A stretch of 64,000 nt of DNA from Pascua guehoae (lineage: Eukaryota > Basidiomycota > Tremellomycetes > Trichosporonales > Trichosporonaceae). The notes beneath the pieces are model-generated. The model saw nothing but the letters and a program-made list of their open reading frames with translations. It was not told the origin of the DNA and ran no database searches. The stretch lies in assembly GCA_001600415.1 (NCBI GenBank), contig BCJX01000016.1:932646-996645 (forward strand). Direction: 5' to 3'. The number at the start of each line of letters is the position of its first letter. The first letter of the stretch is position 1. Shown piece after piece: positions 55,519 through 64,000 of the stretch. Made by a program: the position numbers and the translations under genes.

Positions 55519-57259
55519 TTTTGGGGCTGTGGGGCCGTTGTGGGAGCTGTTGGGCGATATGGAGCTCGGAGAGGGTCGGGGAGGGTGCGGGGATTGGAAG
55601 TCTTGAAGAAACGACACCTCTCTGGTCACTGGAGAGGTCAATCAGCGCAGGTGGGTCTCGTCCCCGGTGTTCGCCGCCCAGCAGCTCGCGACAGCCTCCT
55701 CCCTTGCTTGCCTTGCAAGGGTTCGCTATCACCTAGACGGTGTCCAACTAGCCTGCCCTGCCTCGCACCGGTACCGCGTTGAGTCATTACCATGAGTCCA
55801 CATCTATGCCGTTCGTCAAGCGTATCACATTGATGAGCCACACTCCCACCCAGGGAGCCTGCGTGTCATGTCGGCGTGTCATACGCCCACGGCGCGCATA
55901 GCCGTATGACGAATAGGGTTAGAATCGAGTCGGTATCGAGCCCGCCTCGATTAGCCGCTGAGTGGGTAGAGTGTATTGGGAGGGAGGGAACGCGTTGTCA
56001 TCATGAGGCACCGGGACTTGTAACCTGGGATAATAGAATGAGGGTGAGGGGGGCAGAGAGAGTGGCAAAGGGTCGTTAAGTGAGGATTCTTCTTGTTCTG
56101 GGATATGCACTGTGTTTGGTTCTACATAAGTTGTAAGGCGTGAATGAGTGGTTGACCATATGGGATGGACTACTGACGGGAGGTTGGATTGTTTGGTTCG
56201 GCTCCAATCAATCGGATCGCCCAATTTGGCTTTTATGGAGGGGACCTGCTACGCCATAATCACTGCGAGATGGCCATCTCGCTACGGTACAGACGTTGGC
56301 TGTATCCGCCGTCGCTGTGGTGCACGTTGTAGCCAGGCTGGCCTTAGTAAAGTTAGTGCCCGCATGGCTCTCTGCTGAATGTCGAGCGTAGCTGCTGTCA
56401 ACTGCAGATCAAAACTCTAACGTTCGAGCCGGCCCTTCTTACTACAGTAGCCCGACAAGTCAAGTAGAGTGGAGCAGATGAAGAAGGAATATGCAACTGT
56501 CAAATGCGTTGCCCTTCAACTTCGGCCGCACACAATGCAATGCGCCATACAATGTTGCATGTAATGCCCAACTTATCCCAGGTCTCGGCTCAACTTCCTC
56601 CTTTTCCGGCCTCCAGTGGTACGTCTCCGATGCTTGGAACACACGATCATATCCTTCTGACCATCTCAACGTTGACCTCGTCGAGTATATGCTTCTTCCG
56701 AGGGGTGGGCGTCGCGCTTTGCAATCAGTGGCGCTGTTGGCGGCGGGCGGGGCGCCTTGCCTAACCTACTGGTCGCTGTCAGCACTGTGCGCTCTAGGCC
56801 ACGGCTGTGAAGGGACTCGTGGGAACCGTTCGTTGGGCGCTCTCAGTGCTCAATCATCGCCCCGCTCTTGTCCATATCCAGGAGTGGAATGGACGATGTG
56901 GGAGGCGCAGTGCGAGAACCGTCACTGCTGCCATCACTCGGCCTAGCCCTCGGAGCAGCCCTCGCAGGCCGGGGCCAGGCGCTGACGCCTGAGCTCCAAG
57001 GTCGCGCGTTCGGCATGGCGCAGTATACTCGACTGAGCGGCTGAGGTTGGCCCAGAAGGTTTGGTGAGTCGGCCCCGGACAGCTCGCGTGCTCCACCGCG
57101 ACTGTGCTATGACGTCGAGGGCAGCCTGTGAGGCTCTGATATGTGCCTCAAGTGGTGCCACAGCCTTTTGTGAGTAAACCGACTGATGTGCAGACTGCTG
57201 CCTCTTTACTGGCTCTTCCAGGCAGGCGCCGGCACGCCCAGCTCGTCATATAGCATCCA
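55519..57259. other. Spacer without a supported gene
   Basis: A 151-codon + strand frame (56491-56946) lacks splice, TATA and family support. No other structure is recognised. Confidence 0.35.
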
Positions 57260-57340
57260 GGCAACGTGGCGGAGTGGTTAACGCGGTCGACTCGAAATCA
57301 ACTTCCTTCGGGAGCACATGTTCGAATCATGTCGTTGTCG
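57260..57340 (+). tRNA. tRNA-Ser(CGA), second copy, with one stem mismatch
   Basis: Identical to 7676-7756 except T to C in the anticodon stem (GTCGA against TCAAC). This breaks pair 29-41 (C-A). All other arms are intact. It may be a weakly functional or recently mutated copy. Confidence 0.88.
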
Positions 57341-57714
57341 AGAGATGTTCACTTTTTGGCATCGCAGGATAATCGTTCAAGGCCATTATCTTGGCCTTGC
57401 CCTTTGCCCTTTGGTCATGCCACTCTACCCGTGTGCATTGTAATCTAATCTAGATCCAGGAAGGCAGCTGAACCAAAATGTCGGAGAATGGAAAATGAAA
57501 TGAATGTCGGAGAATGGAGAATGGTGAACGGATTTTTGTTTCGGATTCCAACCATCCCAGGCAGCCCCGCACCACGCCCGGGCTTCCTTACGCGTACTCA
57601 AACTCGGGAGCCATAGTCAATGGCCTAGTAGCCTCTGCATACCCAAGTCGAAACCGAGGGTAGCGACCGAAACCACTATTGTCGTCGTCATTGCGCTGTT
57701 CTCGACCCTGTGGT
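57341..57714. other. Spacer, nothing recognised
   Basis: A direct repeat of AATGTCGGAGAATGGA occurs at 57478-57520. Nothing else is seen. Confidence 0.4.
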
Positions 57715-57786
57715 CTGTGGCGTGTGGCGTGTGGCGTGTGGCGTGTGGCGTGTGGCGTGTGGCGTGTGGCCTGTGGTCTGTGGGCC
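57715..57786 (+). repeat. Heptanucleotide tandem repeat (GTGTGGC)n
   Basis: About seven perfect GTGTGGC units are flanked by degenerate units (CTGTGGT), 260 bp upstream of the orphan gene at 58049. Confidence 0.9.
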
Positions 57787-57954
57787 TGTGCAGGCACTGC
57801 CTTCTGTGTCTACCGCTGTACGCATGCAGTGTGCATGCAGTCCGCATGCTGTGCTGGCTGCTTCTCAACTTCTTGCATTCCTGTACCCCGCCACAAGGCC
57901 CCATGCACATTATACAGCACCGCATGCAGCACAGAGAATCGTGCATCACGCTTT

Positions 57955-57960
57955 TATACA
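57955..57960 (+). promoter_or_regulatory. TATA box (TTTATACA) of the 590-aa gene
   Basis: TATACA, 94 bp upstream of the ATG at 58049. Confidence 0.45.
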
Positions 57961-58048
57961 AGCACGGGTTGGGCAGGCAGGCAGGTCACCTTGTTGCCAA
58001 CTCGCCTTGTGTCTTCTTCAATCCGTACCCCCCAATCATCGATCCACC

Positions 58049-59973
58049 ATGCCCACTCCTACTATACCCACAAACGCCGCTCCTGCCACTCTCCGAGACC
58101 GCGAGAGAACAACGCGTACACGGCCTACACCGACGCCGATACGGACACCCGCCCAGCCTACACTCCAACCTCGTTGCCACCGTATACAAGCCGTGACCCC
58201 ACCGCGCGCATGGTGCCCACACTGCTCACCAACCTGAGCATCCTAACCGACCCAGCGCAATATGCTGCGCACGACGAGCTGCACGCGCTCGTGGCACCTG
58301 CAGCTCCCGAGGACGGCCCAAGCATCGGACGCGCTTATAAGGACTTTGTGGGGCGGTTCATTCGAGTGTACCTCGAGTACCGCGAGGACAGGAGGGACAA
58401 TGGCGAAGACGATGACAATGACGTTGGTTTCAAGTGGCGCCTCCAGGTGTTTTTGGGCTTGAATGAGGAACTTGTTGTGCAGTGAGTTGCCCCGACTGGG
58501 GAGAAGGGATGAGCTTTGGCCTTGGGAATCGCTGACAGCTCACAGGACCATCCCCGCGGCATACTGGTCGACACCAGAGGCATATTTGATTGCCGCTCTC
58601 CGTCTTTCCGGCTGTGTTTACACGCCGGTACCGGACACGACGAAAGTCCTGGCATTCTACACAGTCCTAGACCGTACCTCGGTGCTGCGCACAAGTTGGG
58701 CCGCACTAGGGGGCTGGGTAGGTACGGTCGGGCTTGGGTGGTATGCGCCCAGTTTCAAGGACATTGCGCGTGTGGCCGTGTCCTATAAGCTTGGCGCCGC
58801 CGGGTCCTCCTGTCAGCTTGGCTCCGTGCACGTCCTCCGGGAAGACACGAACAGCGTGATTCATGCAACGGAAATGCTCCTCAACTCGACGACTCGCTCG
58901 CATCAGCCGCGGGCCAATGCCGTATTCACCGCCGCCGACGATGTCGTGTACTGGTTTTGTCCCAGCCAAGCCGGCATGGGGCTACCTCTCACACCCCCCG
59001 GGGATTACTACCGCCGTCAGTCCCTGTGGGCACGCGGTGTCTTTGACTCTTGGGACGCGTATCGCAGCCGACTGAGCCGTCTGGGGGTGACCAGGGACAT
59101 CGGCATGGACTGGCCAGAGATCAGGAGGTGGAGGGAAGCGGTGGACCGCTTGCGTTCTACGCCACTGTTTCCCGACTACTCGGACACAACGGCGGGCAGT
59201 CAAGGTGCCACGGCCAGGGACAGGACCCCGACCGCCCGATCCACTGTTGAGATTCAGCACACTGTCACCAGCGCCTCCGCCCTCGATGCCACGTTCCCAT
59301 CCTCGCCCACGGGGTCCATTATCAATGTCCCCAACGATCCCAACGAGAGGCCCGTGCTTCAACTCCGCCCGGCCATCGTAGGCCTACTTGCAAACAAGCA
59401 CGAGCCATACCTCGCCCTCCACAGACACCTTGTCGAGGCTGGGTCTTGGAAACATGAGACACAACATGTCATTGGCATGGGGCCCTCGTGAGTATCAAAG
59501 TCGTGATTCAATGTATCCCTAGCAAACCACTCAGACCCACAATCCCCGCACCCTTGTGGGGCAACCCCCAACTGTACCTCCAGGCCGCGCGCGCCCTCGG
59601 AGCCTTAGTCTCCCCCTGCTGTTCCGCGGACGCGACCAAGGATATTCTCATCGCCACCTCCCTCCTCCGACATGAGCTCTATGACAGCGGAATTTTCGTC
59701 GGACTCGTCCCGCCCGCGTTCGGAGTGGAGGAGAAGGAGGTTCGTCCCCAGTGGACCGGTTCCAGCTTCCCAAAGCACAAGGGAGGATATGGCTCCAAGT
59801 GTTTCTGGCGCTCGCGAGCAGTGCACCCCTGGCCAGACTACGTAACTGGCTGGGAAGAGATTGACCCCGCATACGCGTATGCGTGGGCGCATGCACCGGC
59901 TGGCACTGGGTTCTGGGCACCACACGATAGTCGGTACCCCGAGTGGCCGTTGAGGTTTGAGGCAAGCACCTAG
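58049..59973 (+). CDS. Orphan protein of unknown function, 590 aa
   Basis: Exons 58049-58115, 58157-58481, 58546-59487 and 59535-59973 join in phase through introns of 41, 64 and 47 nt. The N-terminus is Pro/Thr-rich (MPTPTIPTNAAP). Residues about 60-140 are helical with an acidic loop (EDRRDNGEDDDNDV). The central part is mixed alpha/beta with several Trp and Cys. A linker rich in Thr/Ser/Ala (about 340-400) leads to a C-terminal Trp/Tyr-rich domain (HPWPDYVTGWEEIDPAYAYAWAH). No signal peptide, membrane helix or known motif is seen. Codon use and splice sites match neighbouring genes, so the gene is real, but I cannot name it. Confidence 0.78.
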
Positions 59974-60515
59974 GCCGTCTGAACATGTGAAATGAGGTGA
60001 GTCTGCGTCGTTGGGAATGTACTGTACTAGAGAAGAGGGGTAGTGGCCATTGCTGACCCCCAGAACGCTGTCGGTCGACCAGTGCAATCAGAACCACAAG
60101 AGTGCGTGGCGACGGCGCGTGGCAAGACACTACGACACGATGTATGTGATGCTCACTCAACTGCCACATGCTATCATCAGCCTACTAAGCAACCGAGCAA
60201 TGGTGGGACATCATGGCCGTGTGAACCACCCTCGACCATTGGCCTGACGTTTGGGGTTTGCCTCTGTGGTGCAAAATGTTAACAGGGACAAAGTCTGCCT
60301 GCGCAAACCAGCTCCAAGCACGGCCAAGCTCGAATGTGGACGTGGACGGTGAACCACATGACCACCATGCGGCCTGCATGCATCAGTTTTATCCTCTGAC
60401 CGTATTCCCAACGTTGACGAGACTGCCCTCTTCAACACCCTGATAAAGAACGTCAAGGCACGGACAGCGTTGTACGCCCAGTCTATCACTCACTCCCGCT
60501 GCCAGTTTATCGCTC
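59974..60515. other. Spacer before the reductase pseudogene
   Basis: A duplicated CTATCACTCACTC / TTTATCGCTCACTC word at 60482-60522 marks the left edge of the pseudogene. No gene is supported. Confidence 0.4.
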
Positions 60516-62474
60516 ACTCTCGCTGTTGACTTTGCCGAGCCGGACCATGAAGAGAGACACATGTATCCAATACCCCGGCGGGGCGAGGTGGCATGCCGTG
60601 TGCTGCCCGCCAAGTCAAGCGGCACCGGAACCCGCGAGAAGATCTATGTGCTGTACGGGTCCAACTTGTTGGAATAACCGCTGTACAAAAGGGAATCGAT
60701 TAGCCAAGTGTTGCCCTTTCCAACACTCCCACTCAACATGCAGGCTAAGTTGCTTGAGCTGGCCCTCTATTTCCAGCTCCCCCCGTAAGGCGGTCTCTCT
60801 CGGTGGAGTCTCCCAACGAACTCGAATGCCGGCTCATGGGCCCAGATATTTTGACTCTTAATCTGTTGGAATAACCGCTGTACAAAAGGGAATCGATTAG
60901 CCAAGTGTTGCCCTTTCCAACACAACTCGGGTTCGTGCGAGGGGCTGCCCAAGGAGTTGGCGAGCGATGGCGAGGCGCGCGGGCTCAGCATGAACCTCGG
61001 CGAGCTCGACTCAGTCGCAGGCGGCGGGAAGCTTCCGACAGACGCGCCGGTCGCGATCGTTACCGCGTCGTACGAGGGCCAGCCGACCGACAATGCCCGC
61101 ATGTTCGTCGCGTTGCTCGGGGAGAACAAGGACAAGCACAGCCTCAAGGACGTCGGGTACATGGCGATGGGGGCGGGGCACCACGACTGGGCACAGACGT
61201 TCCACAAGGCACCCAAGTTTACCGATAGGCGGCTCGAGGAGCTCGGCGCCGAGCGTCTGCTTCCCCTCTCGACGGTGGATGCGGGCGAGAACATCGTCGG
61301 CGACTTTGAGGAACTCAAGGCCAAGGTGTGGGACCACTTTGGCTGGGGCGGCGGGCCGAAGGACGCGACCGTCGAGGCCAAGATCGAGCAGGACGACGCT
61401 GAGAACGCCTTCCAGCTCCTGCCTTGACGGCGAACCCTGCTTCCCTCACCGTCGGCTGCGGTATTAACGACGTCAGCACAGTCCTCGAACCGGAGGTGCT
61501 GACCAAGGCGACGCCGACGTCACCCCCAAACCAACCAGATTACCATTCAGCTCCCCGAGGGCCTCGTGTACCGCGCCGGCGACTACCTCGCTGTCCTCCC
61601 GAAGAACCCACAGCCGACGGTCGACGGTGCGCTCGAGCACTTCGGGGGCCACCGCGACGACACGGTCGCGTTCCACAAGCCCATCTCGTTCTTCCCGGTG
61701 CGCGTGCCGATGCGCCTCGGTGACATGCTCGCGTCGTTTGTCGAGCTGGGCCAGCCCATCTCGAAAGTCGTCCTCCCCACACTGGTGGCGTACTGCGACA
61801 ACGAGGCCAAGGCGCGCCTCAAAGCCCTCGAGGGCGACTACTCGCCAGCGGTGATCGGCAAACGTCTCTTGCTGCTTGACCTGATCCTGACTATCCCCGG
61901 CTGCCGGCCTCCGCTCGACGTCTTCCTCGCCTTCCTCCCGAAGATGGGAGTCCGGCAGTACTCGGTCTCGTCCACGCCCCTCGAGGACCCCGAGCGCGTC
62001 ACTCTCACCTTCACGGTCCACACGGCCCCTTCGGCCGCGGGTGACCGCGTGCTCGGCGTCGCCTCCAACTAGCTCCCGTTCCTGAACCGCGGCGACCGGC
62101 ACTCGGACGCCGGACGAGATCCTGGGCAAGGACAAGTTCACCCAGTGGGTCAAGGACGGCGCCCTTGACTTCCGCCCGGTCCTCTCGCGCTCGGACGTGT
62201 CGTCCCTCCCCGACCTGCCTGGCGTCACCTTCCTCCCAGACACCTAGTACATCCAGGACCGCGTGTTTGCCGGCAAGAACGACATGGCCGAGCTCTTCGC
62301 GCAGGGCGCACAGTACTACACTTGCGGGTCGGGCGCAAGGCTAGGACAGGACCTCAAGAAGACCCTTGTTGAGATAATCTCAGAGAAGAAGGAGGCCCCT
62401 GCCACGAAGAGGATCCAGAGAAGATCATGGAGCGCCTCGCGAAGGAGCGTTACAAAACCGATGTGTTCCTGTAG
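60516..62474 (+). pseudogene. Decayed CYP505-type P450:reductase fusion; only the reductase half remains
   Basis: The remains follow the order of the C-terminal half of self-sufficient fungal P450s. A linker ends in KIYVLYGSN, followed by an FMN-binding flavodoxin domain (APVAIVTASYEGQPTDNA, to about 61420). Next come an FAD domain (YRAGDYLAVLPKNP, and RQYSVSSTP at about 61945-61980) and an NADPH-binding end (YTCGSG at about 62320). The heme domain is missing. Lesions visible: a miniature element inserted at 60667-60922, frameshifts near 61420 and 61530, in-frame stops at 62070-62072 and 62245-62247, and a deletion around 62085-62120 that removes the start of the NADPH domain. It is not translatable. 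Confidence 0.88.
60667..60922 (+). mobile_element. Intact miniature LTR-like element (TRIM-like), 256 bp
   Basis: Two identical 59-bp direct repeats (60667-60725 and 60864-60922) each begin TGTTGGAA and end TTCCAACA. They enclose 138 bp without coding capacity. The element is flanked by the 5-bp direct duplication CAACT (60662-60666 and 60923-60927). Removing the element and one CAACT restores the reading frame of the reductase at YVLYGSN-SGS. No obvious tRNA primer-binding site or polypurine tract is visible, so it would need enzymes in trans. A diverged partial copy lies at 12821-12960. Confidence 0.85.
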
Positions 62475-62603
62475 ATTAGACAACAGACAACTGATCTAAA
62501 AGTAGTGTATCGTGTATCCGACATTTGTGCATGCAATTGAATTGATAGTGAGATCTGAGAGATACAACAACGTGCCTGCCAGCGACAGGCCTTCCTCCTC
62601 GCC
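62475..62603. other. Short spacer between pseudogene and transporter
   Basis: It is AT-richer than the surroundings (GATCTAAAAGTAGTGTATCG) and probably contains the 3' untranslated region of the transporter gene on the - strand. Confidence 0.4.
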
Positions 62604-64000
62604 CTATCTCCCGTCACGCCCTGGGTACAGTCTGGGACTGGCGCTCCTTGCGCGCGCGACATACTCGATGTCAAAATCGCCCTTCTCGCTCTCCATGCAC
62701 GCACCCCTGTCGGTGCGCACGGAGCGGACGCTCGTTGCCCGACTGTGTATCCGGTCGAGCTCGTCGTACGTGTCCCTGATCTTCTTCTCGATCTCCTCGT
62801 CGTCTAGGGCATTGCGAGCGCCACCTCGCGCAAGGTGGTCGCTTCCCGGGCCCTCCTGGTGCTCGTCGTAGTCGTCATTCTGTGTGTTCTCGTGCACGCT
62901 GGGCTCGCGCGCCTCCAGCTCGGCCTCGGCCTCTCGCGCGGCCATCTTTGCAGCGGCCATGCGCTGGATCACGTCGTCCGCCTCGCGCCCGTACTTGGTC
63001 CACCGGCGCATCGTCTGGCCGTACTTGATCAGGATAAAGGGGGCGGGCGCGAAGAAGACGGAGATGAAGGCGGGGATGGAGGACGCCCACCGCGGGCCGA
63101 GTTTGTCGTACATGTCCACCGTAAAGAGGGGGATGACTTGCGTCAGGGGCGACGTACGTGCGGGAGCAACTCACTGACACCGAGGAGGGAGCGCGACACA
63201 GTAGCGCCGGCCAGCACACTCGCGGCGACCGGGAGGTAGGCGTCGACCATGTAGTTTTGCACGGCCATGAAGAGGACCACGAGCCCGCCACCGTACGGCA
63301 CCGTCCCAATGATGGGGACGATCCAGTGGATCGAGACGGGGACGCACGTCCATGCGAACCAGAAGAGGCCGATGCTGGGGTCAGCTCTGGTCCGACAGCA
63401 GCGCTCACGGAAGGATGATGGCACCGACCATGGCGGAGGGGAGGCGCGCCTCTGGCGGGAGAGCGCCGCGCTGCTTGAGTCCTCGAGCGTACGCTGGATT
63501 CCCCCAGAACACAATGTAGAGAAGAGCGAGGTTGCAGCCGACGCAAATGCCCAGGAAGGCCAGCGCGCCAATGCCCTTACCCCACCCTCGCATGTGCTGG
63601 AACACGATCGGGAAGCTCGTGAACTGCATGTACAGGATGCCGAAGATTGAGGACATGCTGATGTCAGCGGTTCCTGGGAGGGAAGAGGTGACTCACTACA
63701 TGGCGAGGATGAACACGATGGGCTCAGTGAACATGAGGATAAATGGCACCTTGAGCTGGTTCATGATCAGGTGCTTGGTGTCGAGGGGACGCGCGACGTC
63801 GTCCTCTGACTTGTACACGCGCGCCAGCGGGTCGGCCTCAGTGAGACGCTTGGCGCGCTCACGCAGGAGAACGGGCGCGTAAGTCTCGGGCAGGAAGGCG
63901 AGGTGCATGAACGTGAGAAAGGCGGTGAACAGGGCAGCGACAGCGGCGACCCACTGCCACTTGGCGGCCTCGCCCAGGAAGCCGCCGACGATCGGGCCGA
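62604..64000 (-). CDS. MFS transporter, DHA1 family, 3' part (5' end beyond the window)
   Basis: Exons from the right edge are 63697-64000 (incomplete), 63409-63657, 63175-63374 and 62604-63136, joined in phase through introns of 39, 34 and 38 nt. The first visible residues contain GPIVGGFLGE, the motif C-like antiporter signature of drug:H+ antiporter-1 proteins. A central cytoplasmic loop (LLRERAKRLTEADP) and about seven membrane helices follow (FILMFTEPIVFILAM, IHWIVPIIGTVPYGGGLVVLFMAVQ, SSIPAFISVFFAPAPFIL). The long charged C-terminal tail (about 110 aa, ending LYPGRDGR) is cytoplasmic. Members export drugs, polyamines or other small molecules at the plasma membrane (known). The substrate is unknown. 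Confidence 0.9.

Noticed and set aside
60667..60922. Reading the two 59-bp repeats as two separate MITEs
   Set aside because: A single CAACT duplication flanks the pair as a unit and the repeats are identical and direct, so one LTR-like element explains the data better.
1..64000. CRISPR arrays, bacterial operons, large rRNA operons
   Set aside because: No regularly spaced repeats, Shine-Dalgarno-led operons or nuclear rRNA genes were seen, and the window is clearly eukaryotic.

Overview
The window looks like a GC-rich nuclear chromosome segment of a basidiomycete yeast, probably Tremellomycetes/Trichosporonales (an inference). The reasons are the very short introns (mostly 31-66 nt, GT..AG, often with a CTRAC-like branch site just before the acceptor), the many tRNA genes with introns, TATA boxes about 95-190 bp before start codons, and the protein types: a single-exon fungal P450, a wax-synthase-like acyltransferase, a DHA1 transporter, a GPI-anchored wall protein and remains of a CYP505-type reductase. 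Only part of the DNA codes for recognisable proteins. Many long open frames are chance products of high GC, so gene models here are exon chains whose frames and splice phases agree.

Layout. 0.6-1.9 kb: an orphan protein with an HExxH motif (+). 4.4-7.1 kb: a large secreted, probably GPI-anchored protein (+). 7.7-11.4 kb: tRNA-Ser(CGA), a Pro/Tyr/Gln-rich protein (-), tRNA-Ser(AGA) and tRNA-Ile(AAU). 11.9-14.4 kb: a pyrimidine-rich tract followed by a broken zinc-finger-like coding region that contains a fragment of a miniature LTR-like element. 14.8-16.6 kb: a wax-synthase-like membrane acyltransferase (+). 18.2 kb: tRNA-Gly(GCC). 20.7-21.8 kb: a disordered basic protein (-).

21.9-28.7 kb is the most interesting block. 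Three neighbouring genes (one -, two +) each begin with the same six-cysteine module, C-x2-C-x6/7-C-x16-22-C-x2-C-x6-C. This resembles a Zn2Cys6 cluster with an unusually long middle loop. The third gene fuses the module to a coiled coil and a C-terminal Ulp1/C48 (SUMO-protease-like) domain with its catalytic residues intact. The first two are divergent and share a 343-bp intergenic region.

29-42 kb: a small basic protein (+), a 68-aa protein (-), tRNA-Cys, a Ser/Thr/Pro-rich protein (+), a complete cytochrome P450 (+) and an Ala/Ser-rich repeat protein (+). 43-57.5 kb holds 12 of the window's 17 tRNA genes, almost no confident protein genes, a nuclear copy of mitochondrial large-subunit rRNA (47.1-47.45 kb), a 69-nt poly-C run and a poly-C tract with undetermined bases. 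Most of these tRNAs have introns, including an initiator tRNA-Met.

58.0-60.0 kb: a 590-aa orphan protein (+). 60.5-62.5 kb: a decayed CYP505-type P450 reductase, truncated at its 5' end, frameshifted and split by an intact miniature LTR-like element with identical 59-bp terminal repeats and a 5-bp target duplication. 62.6-64.0 kb: the 3' part of a DHA1-family MFS transporter (-), running off the right edge. No CRISPR array, bacterial operon or replication origin was seen.
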